Source: Candidatus Krumholzibacteriia bacterium (GTDB taxonomy: Bacteria; Krumholzibacteriota; Krumholzibacteriia; LZORAL124-64-63). Taken from it: a DNA stretch of 9,597 nucleotides. Below, piece after piece: positions 1 to 6,854 of this stretch. The translations under genes were made by a program, and so were the position numbers. Numbering within the stretch: position 1 is the first letter of the stretch; the number at the start of each line of letters is the position of its first letter. The stretch is from NCBI GenBank assembly GCA_030643455.1, contig DAOWLV010000088.1, positions 1 through 9,597 of the forward strand. Reading direction: 5' to 3'. Under the pieces are notes generated by a model that searched no databases, was not told the origin of the DNA, and worked only from the letters and a program-made list of their open reading frames with translations.

Positions 1-1246
1 GCAGGACCCGACGCGAACGGGCGACCGCCTGCTGGCGGTCTTCGCCCCAGACGATCAGCTTGGCCAGCAAGGGGTCGTAGTGGATGGGCACGTCATACCC
101 TTCATAGACGCCGGTGTCGAGACGGACCCCTGGTCCCTGGGGCACGGTCATGGATTCGATCCGGCCTATGCTGGGCGCGAAATTCTTGCCCGGATCCTCG
201 GCGTAGAGCCGGAATTCCAGGGCCCAACCCTGCTGGCGGAGGTCTTCCTGGCGGTAGCAGATACCCTCGCCGAGGGCGATTTTAACCATGGCGTGGACCA
301 GGTCCGTACCGGTGACCATCTCGGTGACCGGGTGTTCTACCTGCAGCCTGGTGTTCATTTCCAGGAAGTAGAATTCGCCGTCGGGGGCCAGGATGAACTC
401 GACCGTGCCGGCGCCCCGGTAGTCGATGGCCTCGGCGGTCTGGACCGCAGCCTCGCAGATCCGCATTCTCAGTTCAGGGGTGAGGGAGGGGGAGGGGCTC
501 TCTTCGATCACCTTCTGGTGGCGCCGCTGCACCGAACATTCCCTTTCGAAGACATGGATCGCGTTACCCTGGCCGTCACCGAGGACCTGGACCTCGATGT
601 GTTTGGGATCCTCGATGTACTTTTCCACGAAGATGGCGTCGTTGCCGAAGGCGCTGAGGGCCTCACCCATGGTCTGACGCAGGGAACTGGCCATCTCGCC
701 GGGCTCCCGAACGATCCGCATCCCCTTGCCACCACCTCCGGCGGAGGCTTTCAGCAGAACGGGATAACCGATCTCCTTGGCGATACCGATGGCGACCTCG
801 GGATCGGTCACGGCCTCGTCGGTGCCGGGCACCACGGAAATGCCGCTGGAGCGCATCTTGCGGCGGGAGGCCAGCTTGTCGCCCATGACCTCCATGGACT
901 CGGCGGTCGGTCCGATGAAGACCAGTCCGGCCTCCTCGACCTTTCGGGAGAAGGGTCCGTTCTCGGAAAGGAACCCGTAACCCGGATGAATGGCGCCGGC
1001 GGCGCTCTCGGTGGCGGCGGCGAGAATCCGGTCGGCCACCAGGTAACTCTCGGTGGCGGGCGATTCGCCGATGAAGACGGCTTCGTCCGCCATCAGCACG
1101 TGCAGGGCGGTCCGGTCGGCTTCCGAGTAGACGGCCACCGTACCGAGGCCCATTTCCTTGAGCCCCTGGATGATGCGCACGGCGATCTCGCCGCGGTTGG
1201 CCACGAGCACCTTGTCGAACTTCCTGTTGGTCTTGCTGGTTGCCAC
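1..1246 (-). CDS. accC: Acyl-CoA carboxylase biotin carboxylase subunit (AccC/PccA type), 3' end outside window
   Basis: This is the ATP-dependent biotin carboxylase that charges the biotin carrier with bicarbonate for the neighbouring carboxyltransferase. The first 415 residues are present and the C-terminus lies beyond the window edge. Reading from the start: the N-terminal domain has VANRGEIAVRI (about 15-25) and HPGYGFLSEN (87-96). The ATP-grasp glycine loop is ASAGGGGKGMR (167-177), then FERECSVQRRHQK (233-245), and the catalytic MNTRLQVEHPVTE (297-309) includes Arg300. The biotin carboxylase C-terminal domain begins with FRLYAEDP. A GTG start at 1246 is chosen because it lies just before the conserved N-terminus, with an AGGGAGAG ribosome site that overlaps the TAG of the upstream gene; only 10 bases separate the two genes, so they are co-transcribed and probably coupled. 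Whether the protein is the short AccC form or a long PccA form carrying its own biotin domain cannot be seen here. Confidence 0.95.
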   Translation of the reverse strand, partial: MATSKTNRKFDKVLVANRGEIAVRIIQGLKEMGLGTVAVYSEADRTALHVLMADEAVFIGESPATESYLVADRILAAATESAAGAIHPGYGFLSENGPFSRKVEEAGLVFIGPTAESMEVMGDKLASRRKMRSSGISVVPGTDEAVTDPEVAIGIAKEIGYPVLLKASAGGGGKGMRIVREPGEMASSLRQTMGEALSAFGNDAIFVEKYIEDPKHIEVQVLGDGQGNAIHVFERECSVQRRHQKVIEESPSPSLTPELRMRICEAAVQTAEAIDYRGAGTVEFILAPDGEFYFLEMNTRLQVEHPVTEMVTGTDLVHAMVKIALGEGICYRQEDLRQQGWALEFRLYAEDPGKNFAPSIGRIESMTVPQGPGVRLDTGVYEGYDVPIHYDPLLAKLIVWGEDRQQAVARSRRVL

Positions 1247-1256
1247 GATGCTCTCC

Positions 1257-2813
1257 CTACAGGGGAATGTTTCCGTGTTTCTTCGGGGGCAGATTCTGTT
1301 TCTTGCCGCGCAGGTTGTTCAAGGCCGTGATCAGATGACTGCGCGTGTCCGCCGGTTCGATCACGTCGTCGAGGTAGCCGAGTCCCGCAGCGATGAACGG
1401 GTTGGCGTAGGTCTCGTTGTACTGGTCGACCAGCCGTTTCCGTTCGGCGTCGGGGTCGTCACTTGCGGCCAGGTCCTGGCGGTACAGGATGTTCACTGCC
1501 CCCTCCGAACCCATGACCGCCAGTTCGGCGCCAGGCCAGGCGATATTGTAGTCGGCGCGGATGTGCTTGCTGTTCATCACGTCGTAGGCTCCGCCGTAGG
1601 CCTTGCGCGTGATGACCGTGAGCTTGGGCACGGTGGCCTCGCAGAAGGCGAACAGGAGCTTGGCCCCGTGCTTGATGATGCCGCCGAATTCCTGTTCCGT
1701 CCCCGGAAGGAATCCGGGCACGTCCTCGAACACGACCAGGGGGATATTGAAACAATCGCAGGTCCGGACGAAACGTGCGCCCTTGATGGAAGGGTTGATG
1801 TCCAGCACCCCGGCCTGGAACTTTGGCTGGTTGGCGACGATGCCCACGGGCCCTCCGTCCAGGCGGGCGAACCCGCAGATGATGTTCTGGGCGTACCTGG
1901 GCTGGACCTCGAGGAAATCACCCTCGTCCACCACCAGGCGGATCACCTCGGTCATGTCGTAAGGCTTCCTGTTGTCGTCCGGAACGATGCTGTTGAGTTT
2001 CTCCTCGCGCCGGTCGGGCGCATCGGTGGGGGTGATGCGGGGTGGTTCCTCCAGATTGTTCTGGGGCATGAAGCTCATCAGCCGGCGGGTCATCAGCAGG
2101 CAGTCGGCGTCGCTGGCGGCCATGAAGTGGGCCACTCCGCTTTTGGTCGAGTGGGTGTTGGCCCCGCCGAGTTCCTCGAAGGTGACGTCCTCGTTGGTGA
2201 CCATCTTGATGACGTTGGGGCCGGTGACGAACATGTAGCTGGTCTGGTCCACCATCAGGGTGAAATCGGTGATGGCGGGCGAATAGACCGCACCCCCGGC
2301 GCATGGTCCCATGATGGCGGAGATCTGGGGGATGACTCCCGAGGCCATGGTGTTGCGCCAGAAAATCTCGGCGTATCCGGCAAGAGATCGCACACCCTCC
2401 TGGATGCGGGCGCCTCCGCTGTCGTTCAGCCCGATCACCGGGCAACCGTTTTCAAGGGCCTGGTCCATGAGGTGACAGATCTTCAGGGCGTTGGCTTCGC
2501 TCATGGATCCGCCGAAGACCGTGAAATCCTGGGCGAAAACGTAGATCTGACGGCCATCGATGCGACCCGTTCCGGTGACCATGCCGTCACCGACGGGGCG
2601 GTTATCGTCCATGCCCATCTCGTGGCTGCGGTGCCTGACAAAGACGCCGGTTTCCTGGAAACTGCCTTCGTCGAGCAGGAGGTGGATGCGTTCACGGGCG
2701 GTCAGCCGACCCTTGGCGTGGATCTTGGCCACACGGTCGGGCCCGCCGCCGGCCAGGGCCTCGGCGCGCAGCTCGTTCAGTCGTTTGAGATTGTCGGCGA
2801 AGGAATTGGTCAT
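1257..2813 (-). CDS. pccB: Acyl-CoA (probably propionyl-CoA) carboxylase carboxyltransferase (beta) subunit
   Basis: This 518-residue protein is the carboxyltransferase that moves CO2 from carboxybiotin to an acyl-CoA, most likely propionyl-CoA to give (S)-methylmalonyl-CoA in the cytoplasm. Both crotonase-like halves are present. The N-terminal half has GRLTARERI (35-43), DSGGARIQEG (131-140) and GPCAGGAVYSPA (169-180). The C-terminal half has DVPGFLPGTEQEFGG (364-378), RKAYGGAYDVMNSKH (403-417) and MGSEGAVNILYR. Asp411 in AYDVM matches the position known in Streptomyces PccB/AccB to influence propionyl versus acetyl preference; Asp is the PccB-type residue. The length is normal for PccB. 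ATG at 2813 is preferred over a GTG at 2852: it has an AAAGGGA site six bases upstream and starts at the family N-terminus, whereas the GTG would add a low-similarity tail. Methylmalonyl-CoA decarboxylase alpha subunits are close relatives, but the adjacent biotin carboxylase argues for a carboxylase. Confidence 0.94.
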   Translation of the reverse strand: MTNSFADNLKRLNELRAEALAGGGPDRVAKIHAKGRLTARERIHLLLDEGSFQETGVFVRHRSHEMGMDDNRPVGDGMVTGTGRIDGRQIYVFAQDFTVFGGSMSEANALKICHLMDQALENGCPVIGLNDSGGARIQEGVRSLAGYAEIFWRNTMASGVIPQISAIMGPCAGGAVYSPAITDFTLMVDQTSYMFVTGPNVIKMVTNEDVTFEELGGANTHSTKSGVAHFMAASDADCLLMTRRLMSFMPQNNLEEPPRITPTDAPDRREEKLNSIVPDDNRKPYDMTEVIRLVVDEGDFLEVQPRYAQNIICGFARLDGGPVGIVANQPKFQAGVLDINPSIKGARFVRTCDCFNIPLVVFEDVPGFLPGTEQEFGGIIKHGAKLLFAFCEATVPKLTVITRKAYGGAYDVMNSKHIRADYNIAWPGAELAVMGSEGAVNILYRQDLAASDDPDAERKRLVDQYNETYANPFIAAGLGYLDDVIEPADTRSHLITALNNLRGKKQNLPPKKHGNIPL

Positions 2814-2893
2814 TTTGATTCCCTTTGCGCTGGGAGCGTTGGTGCCGGTCACGAAAAAAATAGGGGCTAGCAGATGCGGGCCGCCGACGTGAG

Positions 2894-2922
2894 AATCTAA
2901 CAGACTCGCGAAAGAAGCTCAA
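2894..2922 (-). promoter_or_regulatory. Candidate sigma70-like promoter for the carboxylase operon
   Basis: On the minus strand, TTGAGC (2922-2917) and TAGATT (2899-2894) are separated by exactly 17 bases, and each matches four of six consensus positions. Transcription would start near 2887, leaving a leader of about 75 bases before the ATG at 2813. It lies between the kinase-like gene and the carboxyltransferase gene, where a promoter is expected. This is pattern recognition only; the phylum's sigma factor preference is unknown. Confidence 0.4.
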
Positions 2923-2925
2923 TTC

Positions 2926-2956
2926 CGGAAAGAACACGCGGGATGTGACGTGGTTC
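2926..2956 (-). terminator. Possible weak terminator after the kinase-like gene
   Basis: Directly after the TGA (2960-2958), the minus strand can fold GAACCACG (2956-2949) onto CGTGTTC (2938-2932), with one bulged C and a ten-base loop. Only a short pyrimidine tract (CTTTCC) follows, so termination would be inefficient. It could insulate the kinase-like gene from the carboxylase operon, or be fortuitous. Confidence 0.22.
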
Positions 2957-2957
2957 C

Positions 2958-4352
2958 TCAGCCGCGGCCGGACATCTTGCGGCGTATCAGGCGAAGGATG
3001 AGATTGGCGAGATCCCGGTGGTTGCCGGGCTTCAACAGGAATTCGACCACCCCGGCTTCACGCGCCTGCTGTTCATGGAAGCTGTCCCGAAAACCCGTGA
3101 AGAGGATGACGGGAATGTCCGGGCGGATTTCGTGGATCTTCCGCGTCAGGGCGACGCCGGACATGTGGGGCATGATCTGATCGGTGACCACGACATCGAA
3201 GATTTCCGGTGTCTGGGAGAAATCGGCCAGGGCCTTGCGGCTGTCCGTGTGGGTGATCACGCGAAACCCCTGGCGTTGCAGCCCGCTGGTCATGACCTGG
3301 GCCACCATTTCCTCGTCGTCTATCAGCATCACGGTTGCCGCCGGTCCGGAATCCGATTCGACGGGTGCGGCAATAGGCTCGGGTGTATCTTCACCTCGGA
3401 GGGCCCCATCCGCGAATTCCACCACCGCCGGGGCGGGAGCGGTCTTGCGTTCGGCCTCACTGGACACCTCCCAGGCGATGAGAGGGAAGTAGAGGATGAA
3501 TTCCGTGCCTTCGCCGACCCGGCTGTGCACGATGGTCACCCCGTCGTTGTCGGCAAGGATCCGGGAAACGGTGCTCAGGCCGATGCCCATCTTGCTTCCG
3601 TTCCTGGTGCCGGTGAAGTATGAGTCGAAGATCCGGTCCAGCGTTTCCTTGTCCATTCCCCGACCGTCGTCGCGCACGGTCAGGCGGGCGTAACTGCCGG
3701 GTTCCAGGTCCTGGGGTGCAGCCTTCCGGCCGTGGGTAACTATTTCCTCCTCCAGCACGATCTCCAGGGTGCCGGTGTTGCGGTACATGGCGTGCATGGA
3801 GTTGCTGCACAGATTCATAAGGACCTGCTGGATGCCCGTGACCGAAGCCAGGACCGGGCCGCAGGGTTTCAACTCGGATTTGATGGTAATCGAGGAGGGA
3901 AGGATGTCCCGGATGAGCTTGAGGGTGTCCCGCACGACCGGGATAAGATCGGTGGGCTTGCGAGCCTGGTCGGCCCGCAGATAGAAATCGCTGATCTCCC
4001 GGACCAGGTCGCTGGCCATATGACCGGCCTTGGCGATCCGGTCCAGTTCTTCCGCCACCGGGGACCCGGGTGGAAGTTCGTTGGTGGCGATCCGGGTGTG
4101 CCCCAGGATCACGGCCAGCAGGTTGTTCAGGTTGTTGACTATGCTTCCAGCCAGGATGCCCACCGCTTCCATACGGTGCGCCATGTTGAGCTGTCCCGCC
4201 AGACGCTGTTGTTCCTCGGTGCTTTCCTTCTGACTGGAACGGAGTTCACGCACTAATTGCCAGGTCCGGTACAGGGCCCACAGAAGCGCTACCACGAGGG
4301 CGGCAAGTACCACCGTCGACAGAAAGAATTGGGAACGAATCAGATCGCTCAT
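2958..4352 (-). CDS. Membrane-anchored hybrid histidine-kinase-like protein with receiver domain, phospho-acceptor His replaced by Asn
   Basis: This 464-residue two-component protein has one transmembrane helix (about 9-29), a short coiled-coil segment (about 33-62), a dimerization region, an HATPase domain and a C-terminal receiver. The ATPase boxes are readable: N-box NLCSNSMHAM (180-189), G1 DDGRGM (228-233), F-box IFDSYFTGT (241-249) and G2 MGIGLST (255-261). The receiver (about 340-460) keeps the acidic pair Asp345/Asp346, the phospho-acceptor Asp391 in VTDQIMP, Thr419 and Lys441. The H-box is degenerate: where hybrid kinases of this type have AGGIAHDFNNLL, it reads AGSIVNNLNNLL, so Asn73 (codon 4136-4134) takes the place of histidine. 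There is no PAS, GAF or large periplasmic sensor. ATG at 4352 is chosen because the hydrophobic helix follows directly and GGAG lies nine bases upstream. In-frame starts further upstream (ATG 4367, GTG 4463) would add an atypical tail and cannot be excluded. The partner and signal are unknown. Confidence 0.9.
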   Translation of the reverse strand: MSDLIRSQFFLSTVVLAALVVALLWALYRTWQLVRELRSSQKESTEEQQRLAGQLNMAHRMEAVGILAGSIVNNLNNLLAVILGHTRIATNELPPGSPVAEELDRIAKAGHMASDLVREISDFYLRADQARKPTDLIPVVRDTLKLIRDILPSSITIKSELKPCGPVLASVTGIQQVLMNLCSNSMHAMYRNTGTLEIVLEEEIVTHGRKAAPQDLEPGSYARLTVRDDGRGMDKETLDRIFDSYFTGTRNGSKMGIGLSTVSRILADNDGVTIVHSRVGEGTEFILYFPLIAWEVSSEAERKTAPAPAVVEFADGALRGEDTPEPIAAPVESDSGPAATVMLIDDEEMVAQVMTSGLQRQGFRVITHTDSRKALADFSQTPEIFDVVVTDQIMPHMSGVALTRKIHEIRPDIPVILFTGFRDSFHEQQAREAGVVEFLLKPGNHRDLANLILRLIRRKMSGRG

Positions 4353-4518
4353 ACCATGGTACTCCATCTGCCTGGGAAGATCCGCAGGATATCCAATTGG
4401 GTGTGGTTGGCATGTCATCCCCCAGGTCCCATCAATATGGCCGTTTTCCGGTCTCTTCGCCACCTGGGTCGGTCTTGAAAATGAGTTGTCCGCGAAGGGC
4501 CTGATGCCAAAATAATAA

Positions 4519-4547
4519 GAAACATGTCAGGGATGATTTGTTATAGT
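4519..4547 (+). promoter_or_regulatory. Candidate promoter for the crotonase gene
   Basis: A good -10 hexamer, TATAGT (4542-4547), lies 17 bases after a poor -35, GAAACA (4519-4524), inside the only AT-rich patch of the 244-base divergent intergenic region (4353-4596). The start point would fall near 4554, giving a leader of about 43 bases. It would exclude the in-frame GTG at 4546 as a start codon. I found no convincing promoter for the divergent kinase-like gene in the same region. Confidence 0.35.
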
Positions 4548-4596
4548 GCAGAAGCTGAAGATTCTTACCATTCCAGCCACCGAAAGGGACAAGCCG

Positions 4597-5379
4597 ATGA
4601 GTTACAATAATATCCTCTGTGAATGCGTGGAAGGTGTGGCCAACGTGACGGTGAACCGTCCGGACAAGCTCAACGCCTTGAACACCGAAACCCTCGGTGA
4701 GTTGGAAACATGTTTCGCGGATCTGGGCAAGGACCCGGAAGTCCGGGTGGTGGTCCTGACCGGAGCGGGGGAGAAGGCCTTCGTGGCCGGGGCCGATATC
4801 GGTGAAATGGCCAACATGACGGGCAATGAGGCAGAACGGTTTTCCGCCCGTGGGCAGGCCCTCATGGATCGCATCGAAAACCTGGGCAAACCCGTCATCG
4901 CCGCCGTCAACGGATTCGCCCTGGGGGGAGGGTGTGAGTTGGCCATGGCCTGTACTTTCCGGTACGCTTCGGACAAGGCCCGGATGGGACTGCCGGAAAC
5001 CGGTCTTGGTCTGATTCCCGGCTTTGGCGGGACGCAACGGCTTTCCCGCCTCGTCGGCCGGGGCCGCGCCATGGAAATGGTGCTTCTGGGAAACATGATC
5101 GACGCCGTCGACGCCATGGCCATCGGCCTGGTGAACAAGGTCTATCCGGCCGAGGAGTTCACCGACTCCGTGGGGATCGTTGCGAAGGCCCTGGCCGCGA
5201 AATCCACCCTCACCCTGCGCGTGGCCCTCAAATCGGTGGGCGAAGGGTTGGAAATGAACCAGGCAAGTGGATGTCGTCTGGAGGCGGCCCTGTTCGGAAT
5301 CTGCGGATCCTCGGACGATGCCCGGGAGGGCTGCTCGGCCTTCATGGAGAAGCGAAAACCTGAATTCAAGGATTCCTGA
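4597..5379 (+). CDS. crt: Enoyl-CoA hydratase / crotonase family protein
   Basis: This 260-residue cytoplasmic enzyme belongs to the crotonase family and probably adds water to short-chain 2-enoyl-CoA thioesters to form 3-hydroxyacyl-CoA. NRPDKLNALN (20-29) is the family N-terminal signature. The first oxyanion-hole segment is KAFVAGADIGEM (60-71) and the second is NGFALGGGCELAMAC (105-119). Both catalytic glutamates of true hydratases are present, Glu114 (CELAMAC) and Glu134 (LPETGLGLIPGFGGTQRL), with the expected 20-residue spacing, which favours a hydratase over other crotonase activities. The usual MACD is MACT here. ATG at 4597 is chosen because AAAGGGA lies seven bases upstream and the length equals that of bacterial crotonases; a GTG at 4546 would lie within the likely promoter. 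It stands alone between a divergent gene and a new operon. The exact acyl substrate cannot be told; short-chain (crotonyl, methacrylyl or tiglyl) is an inference from context. Confidence 0.92.
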   Translation: MSYNNILCECVEGVANVTVNRPDKLNALNTETLGELETCFADLGKDPEVRVVVLTGAGEKAFVAGADIGEMANMTGNEAERFSARGQALMDRIENLGKPVIAAVNGFALGGGCELAMACTFRYASDKARMGLPETGLGLIPGFGGTQRLSRLVGRGRAMEMVLLGNMIDAVDAMAIGLVNKVYPAEEFTDSVGIVAKALAAKSTLTLRVALKSVGEGLEMNQASGCRLEAALFGICGSSDDAREGCSAFMEKRKPEFKDS

Positions 5380-5397
5380 CCAGGCGCGGAAAAACAG

Positions 5398-5446
5398 ATG
5401 TTTGCGGTCCTGAATCAAGACTCCGGTGGAGTGGAAACATTTTTTT
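5398..5446 (+). terminator. Possible intrinsic terminator after the crotonase gene
   Basis: A five-pair hairpin, ACTCC (5420-5424) with GGAGT (5428-5432) and a GGT loop, is enclosed by ATGTTT (5398-5403) pairing with AAACAT (5435-5440), and seven T residues run from 5440 to 5446. The inner stem is short and the outer stem has a very asymmetric internal loop, so efficiency is doubtful. Its position 18 bases after the crotonase stop fits a terminator. Confidence 0.35.
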
Positions 5447-5447
5447 G

Positions 5448-5470
5448 GGGCCGGTGCCGTTGTCTATTAT
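5448..5470 (+). promoter_or_regulatory. Possible -10 promoter element for the oxidoreductase operon
   Basis: TATTAT (5465-5470) matches five of six positions of the -10 consensus, but the sequence at the -35 spacing is only a T-rich stretch with no good hexamer. A start near 5477 would give a leader of about 49 bases, enough to include the hairpin at 5499-5520. It follows the possible crotonase terminator, which supports a separate transcription unit. Weak evidence. Confidence 0.28.
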
Positions 5471-5498
5471 GTTTAACCGGTAACAGCATTTTGCCTTC

Positions 5499-5520
5499 TC
5501 ACCTTCAAAAATTGAGGTGA
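5499..5520 (+). promoter_or_regulatory. Hairpin covering the ribosome binding site of the ferredoxin gene
   Basis: In RNA terms, UCACC-u-UCAA (5499-5508) can pair with UUGA-GGUGA (5512-5520), nine pairs with one bulged U and an AAA loop. The 3' arm contains the whole Shine-Dalgarno sequence GAGGTGA (5514-5520), which sits five bases before the ATG at 5526. Such a fold would hide the ribosome site of the first gene of the operon and could tune translation. It may also be incidental; there is no anti-hairpin I can identify with confidence. Confidence 0.35.
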
Positions 5521-5525
5521 TTTCC

Positions 5526-5756
5526 ATGACCGAAAAAATCGCCCTGGACGTGCCTTTCATGGAGGTCAGCGGGGAACTCTGCAAGGGTTGCCAGCTGTGC
5601 CTGGCCGTCTGTCCGAAAAGTGTCATCGCCATCAGCGACAAGCTGAACAGCGCCAGCTACCACCCGGCCTTCTACACCGGCGCCGACTGCACCGGTTGCG
5701 GCCTTTGTTTCTATGCCTGTCCCGAACCGGGCGCCATTCGCGTGGTCAAACCCTAG
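5526..5756 (+). CDS. 2-oxoacid:ferredoxin oxidoreductase delta (ferredoxin) subunit, 2x[4Fe-4S]
   Basis: This 76-residue protein is the small ferredoxin-like subunit that carries electrons out of the 2-oxoacid oxidoreductase complex. It has two complete CxxCxxCxxxCP motifs, CKGCQLCLAVCP (18-29) and CTGCGLCFYACP (about 56-67), each expected to supply the ligands of two [4Fe-4S] clusters. The length and spacing match KorD/VorD-type subunits rather than free ferredoxins, and it lies directly before the alpha subunit gene, 33 bases apart. ATG at 5526 is preferred over GTG at 5517 because the GTG lies inside the strong GAGGTGA ribosome site. No signal peptide is visible, so it is cytoplasmic. Confidence 0.93.
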   Translation: MTEKIALDVPFMEVSGELCKGCQLCLAVCPKSVIAISDKLNSASYHPAFYTGADCTGCGLCFYACPEPGAIRVVKP

Positions 5757-5789
5757 ATTGATCCGCTCCAACTCGACGGGAGAAAGTCC

Positions 5790-6854
5790 ATGGCCAAACA
5801 ATTCATGAAGGGCAACGACGCCATCATCGTCGGCGCTCTCGCGGCGGGATGCCGGGCGTATTACGGCTACCCCATCACTCCGGCCAGCGAAATCGCCCAC
5901 GCGGCCGCCCTGCATTTCCCCGCCCTCGGCGGCGTGTTCATCCAGGCCGAAAGCGAAGTGTCTGCCATCAACATGGTCTACGGCACCTCCGGCATGGGAG
6001 TGCGCACCATGACCGCATCTTCGAGCCCCGGCTTCAGTTTGAAGCAGGAGGGTCTGAGTTACTGCGCGGGCGCGGAACTGCCCTGTGTCGTCGTTAATAT
6101 CGTTCGCGGTGGTCCGGGCCTGGGCAACATCGCTCCCGAACAGGCCGATTATTTCCAGATCACCAAGGGCGGCGGCCATGGCAACTACCGCCTGATCGCG
6201 CTGGCGCCCAACGGTGCCCAGGAGATGTGCGATCTGACCATGAAGGCCTTCGAACTGGCGGACAAGTACCGGAACCCGGCCTGCATCATGGCCGACGGTA
6301 TCACCGGTCAGATGATGGAAGTCGTGGATATCCCCGAGGGCGTCACCGACCTGCCCGACCATTCCGCCTGGGCGGTCACGGGCAAGCCGGATACGTCCGG
6401 CAACCTGATCAGCTCCATCGTGCTGGATCCCCACGATCTGGAAGACCACAACCTGAAGCTCGATGCAAAATACAAGGAAATCATGGCCAACGAGGTGATG
6501 TACGAGGAGTACAAAACCGAAGACGCGGATCTGATCGTGGTAGCCTACGGCGTGGTCAGCAGGATCGTCTACTCCACCGTGGACCTGGCCCGCGAGCAGG
6601 GGCTCAAGGTCGGGTTGTTGAGGCCCATTACCCTGTGGCCGTTCCCGACCGAGGTCATCGCCAGACTGGCGGATTCCGCCAGCGCATTCCTGGCCGTCGA
6701 ACTTTCCACCGGACAGATGGTCGAAGACGTGCAGTTGGCGGTCAACGGCAAGGTTCCCGTTCACTTCTACGGACGCTGCGGCGGTGTCGTGCCCGGCAGC
6801 GAGGAACTCCTGGACGAGTTCAACAAGATCACCGAAGGAGTCACCCAGTCATGA
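5790..6854 (+). CDS. vorB: 2-oxoacid:ferredoxin oxidoreductase alpha subunit, VorB-like
   Basis: This 354-residue protein is the alpha subunit (pyrimidine-binding domain plus transketolase C-terminal-like domain) of a CoA-acylating 2-oxoacid:ferredoxin oxidoreductase. GYPITPASE (26-34) is the substrate-site signature, with Thr30 at the position known to contact the substrate carboxylate in pyruvate:ferredoxin oxidoreductase. QAESEVSAINMVYG (52-65) holds the glutamates near the TPP pyrimidine, and RGGPGLGNI (106-114) followed by KGGGHG (126-131) is typical of VorB. The C-terminal domain starts near VVAYGVVSRIV and ends in LRPITLWPFP. These features point to 3-methyl-2-oxobutanoate and other branched-chain oxoacids rather than 2-oxoglutarate, whose KorA subunits carry a GPSTG-type motif. 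Substrate assignment from family resemblance is moderate only. GGGAG lies seven bases before the ATG. The stop overlaps the next start (ATGA), so the two subunits are translationally coupled. Confidence 0.93.
   Translation: MAKQFMKGNDAIIVGALAAGCRAYYGYPITPASEIAHAAALHFPALGGVFIQAESEVSAINMVYGTSGMGVRTMTASSSPGFSLKQEGLSYCAGAELPCVVVNIVRGGPGLGNIAPEQADYFQITKGGGHGNYRLIALAPNGAQEMCDLTMKAFELADKYRNPACIMADGITGQMMEVVDIPEGVTDLPDHSAWAVTGKPDTSGNLISSIVLDPHDLEDHNLKLDAKYKEIMANEVMYEEYKTEDADLIVVAYGVVSRIVYSTVDLAREQGLKVGLLRPITLWPFPTEVIARLADSASAFLAVELSTGQMVEDVQLAVNGKVPVHFYGRCGGVVPGSEELLDEFNKITEGVTQS

Noticed and set aside
2814..2852. GTG start at 2852 for the carboxyltransferase
   Set aside because: It has no good ribosome site and adds 13 residues not typical of the family. 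ATG at 2813 has AAAGGGA at a proper distance.
80..2870. Very long plus-strand open frames (80-1330 and 1158-2870) opposite the carboxylase genes
   Set aside because: Their translations show no family motifs and are rich in His, Gly, Asp and Val, as expected from the complement of GC-rich codons. The minus strand encodes clearly conserved biotin carboxylase and carboxyltransferase proteins.
4393..4400. Palindromes CCAATTGG (4393-4400) and ACCATGGT (4353-4360) as operators in the divergent region
   Set aside because: Each is only eight bases, occurs once and matches no regulator site I recognise.
4353..4463. In-frame upstream starts (ATG 4367, ATG 4418, GTG 4463) for the kinase-like gene
   Set aside because: The extra residues are rich in Pro and His, precede the membrane helix and look like untranslated leader. 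ATG at 4352 places the helix near the N-terminus and has GGAG upstream. Not fully excluded.
6227..6850. An upstream extension of the beta-gamma frame to 6227
   Set aside because: The 208 extra residues overlap the alpha subunit gene in another frame, are Arg- and Gly-rich without motifs, and the conserved protein begins at the ATG at 6851.
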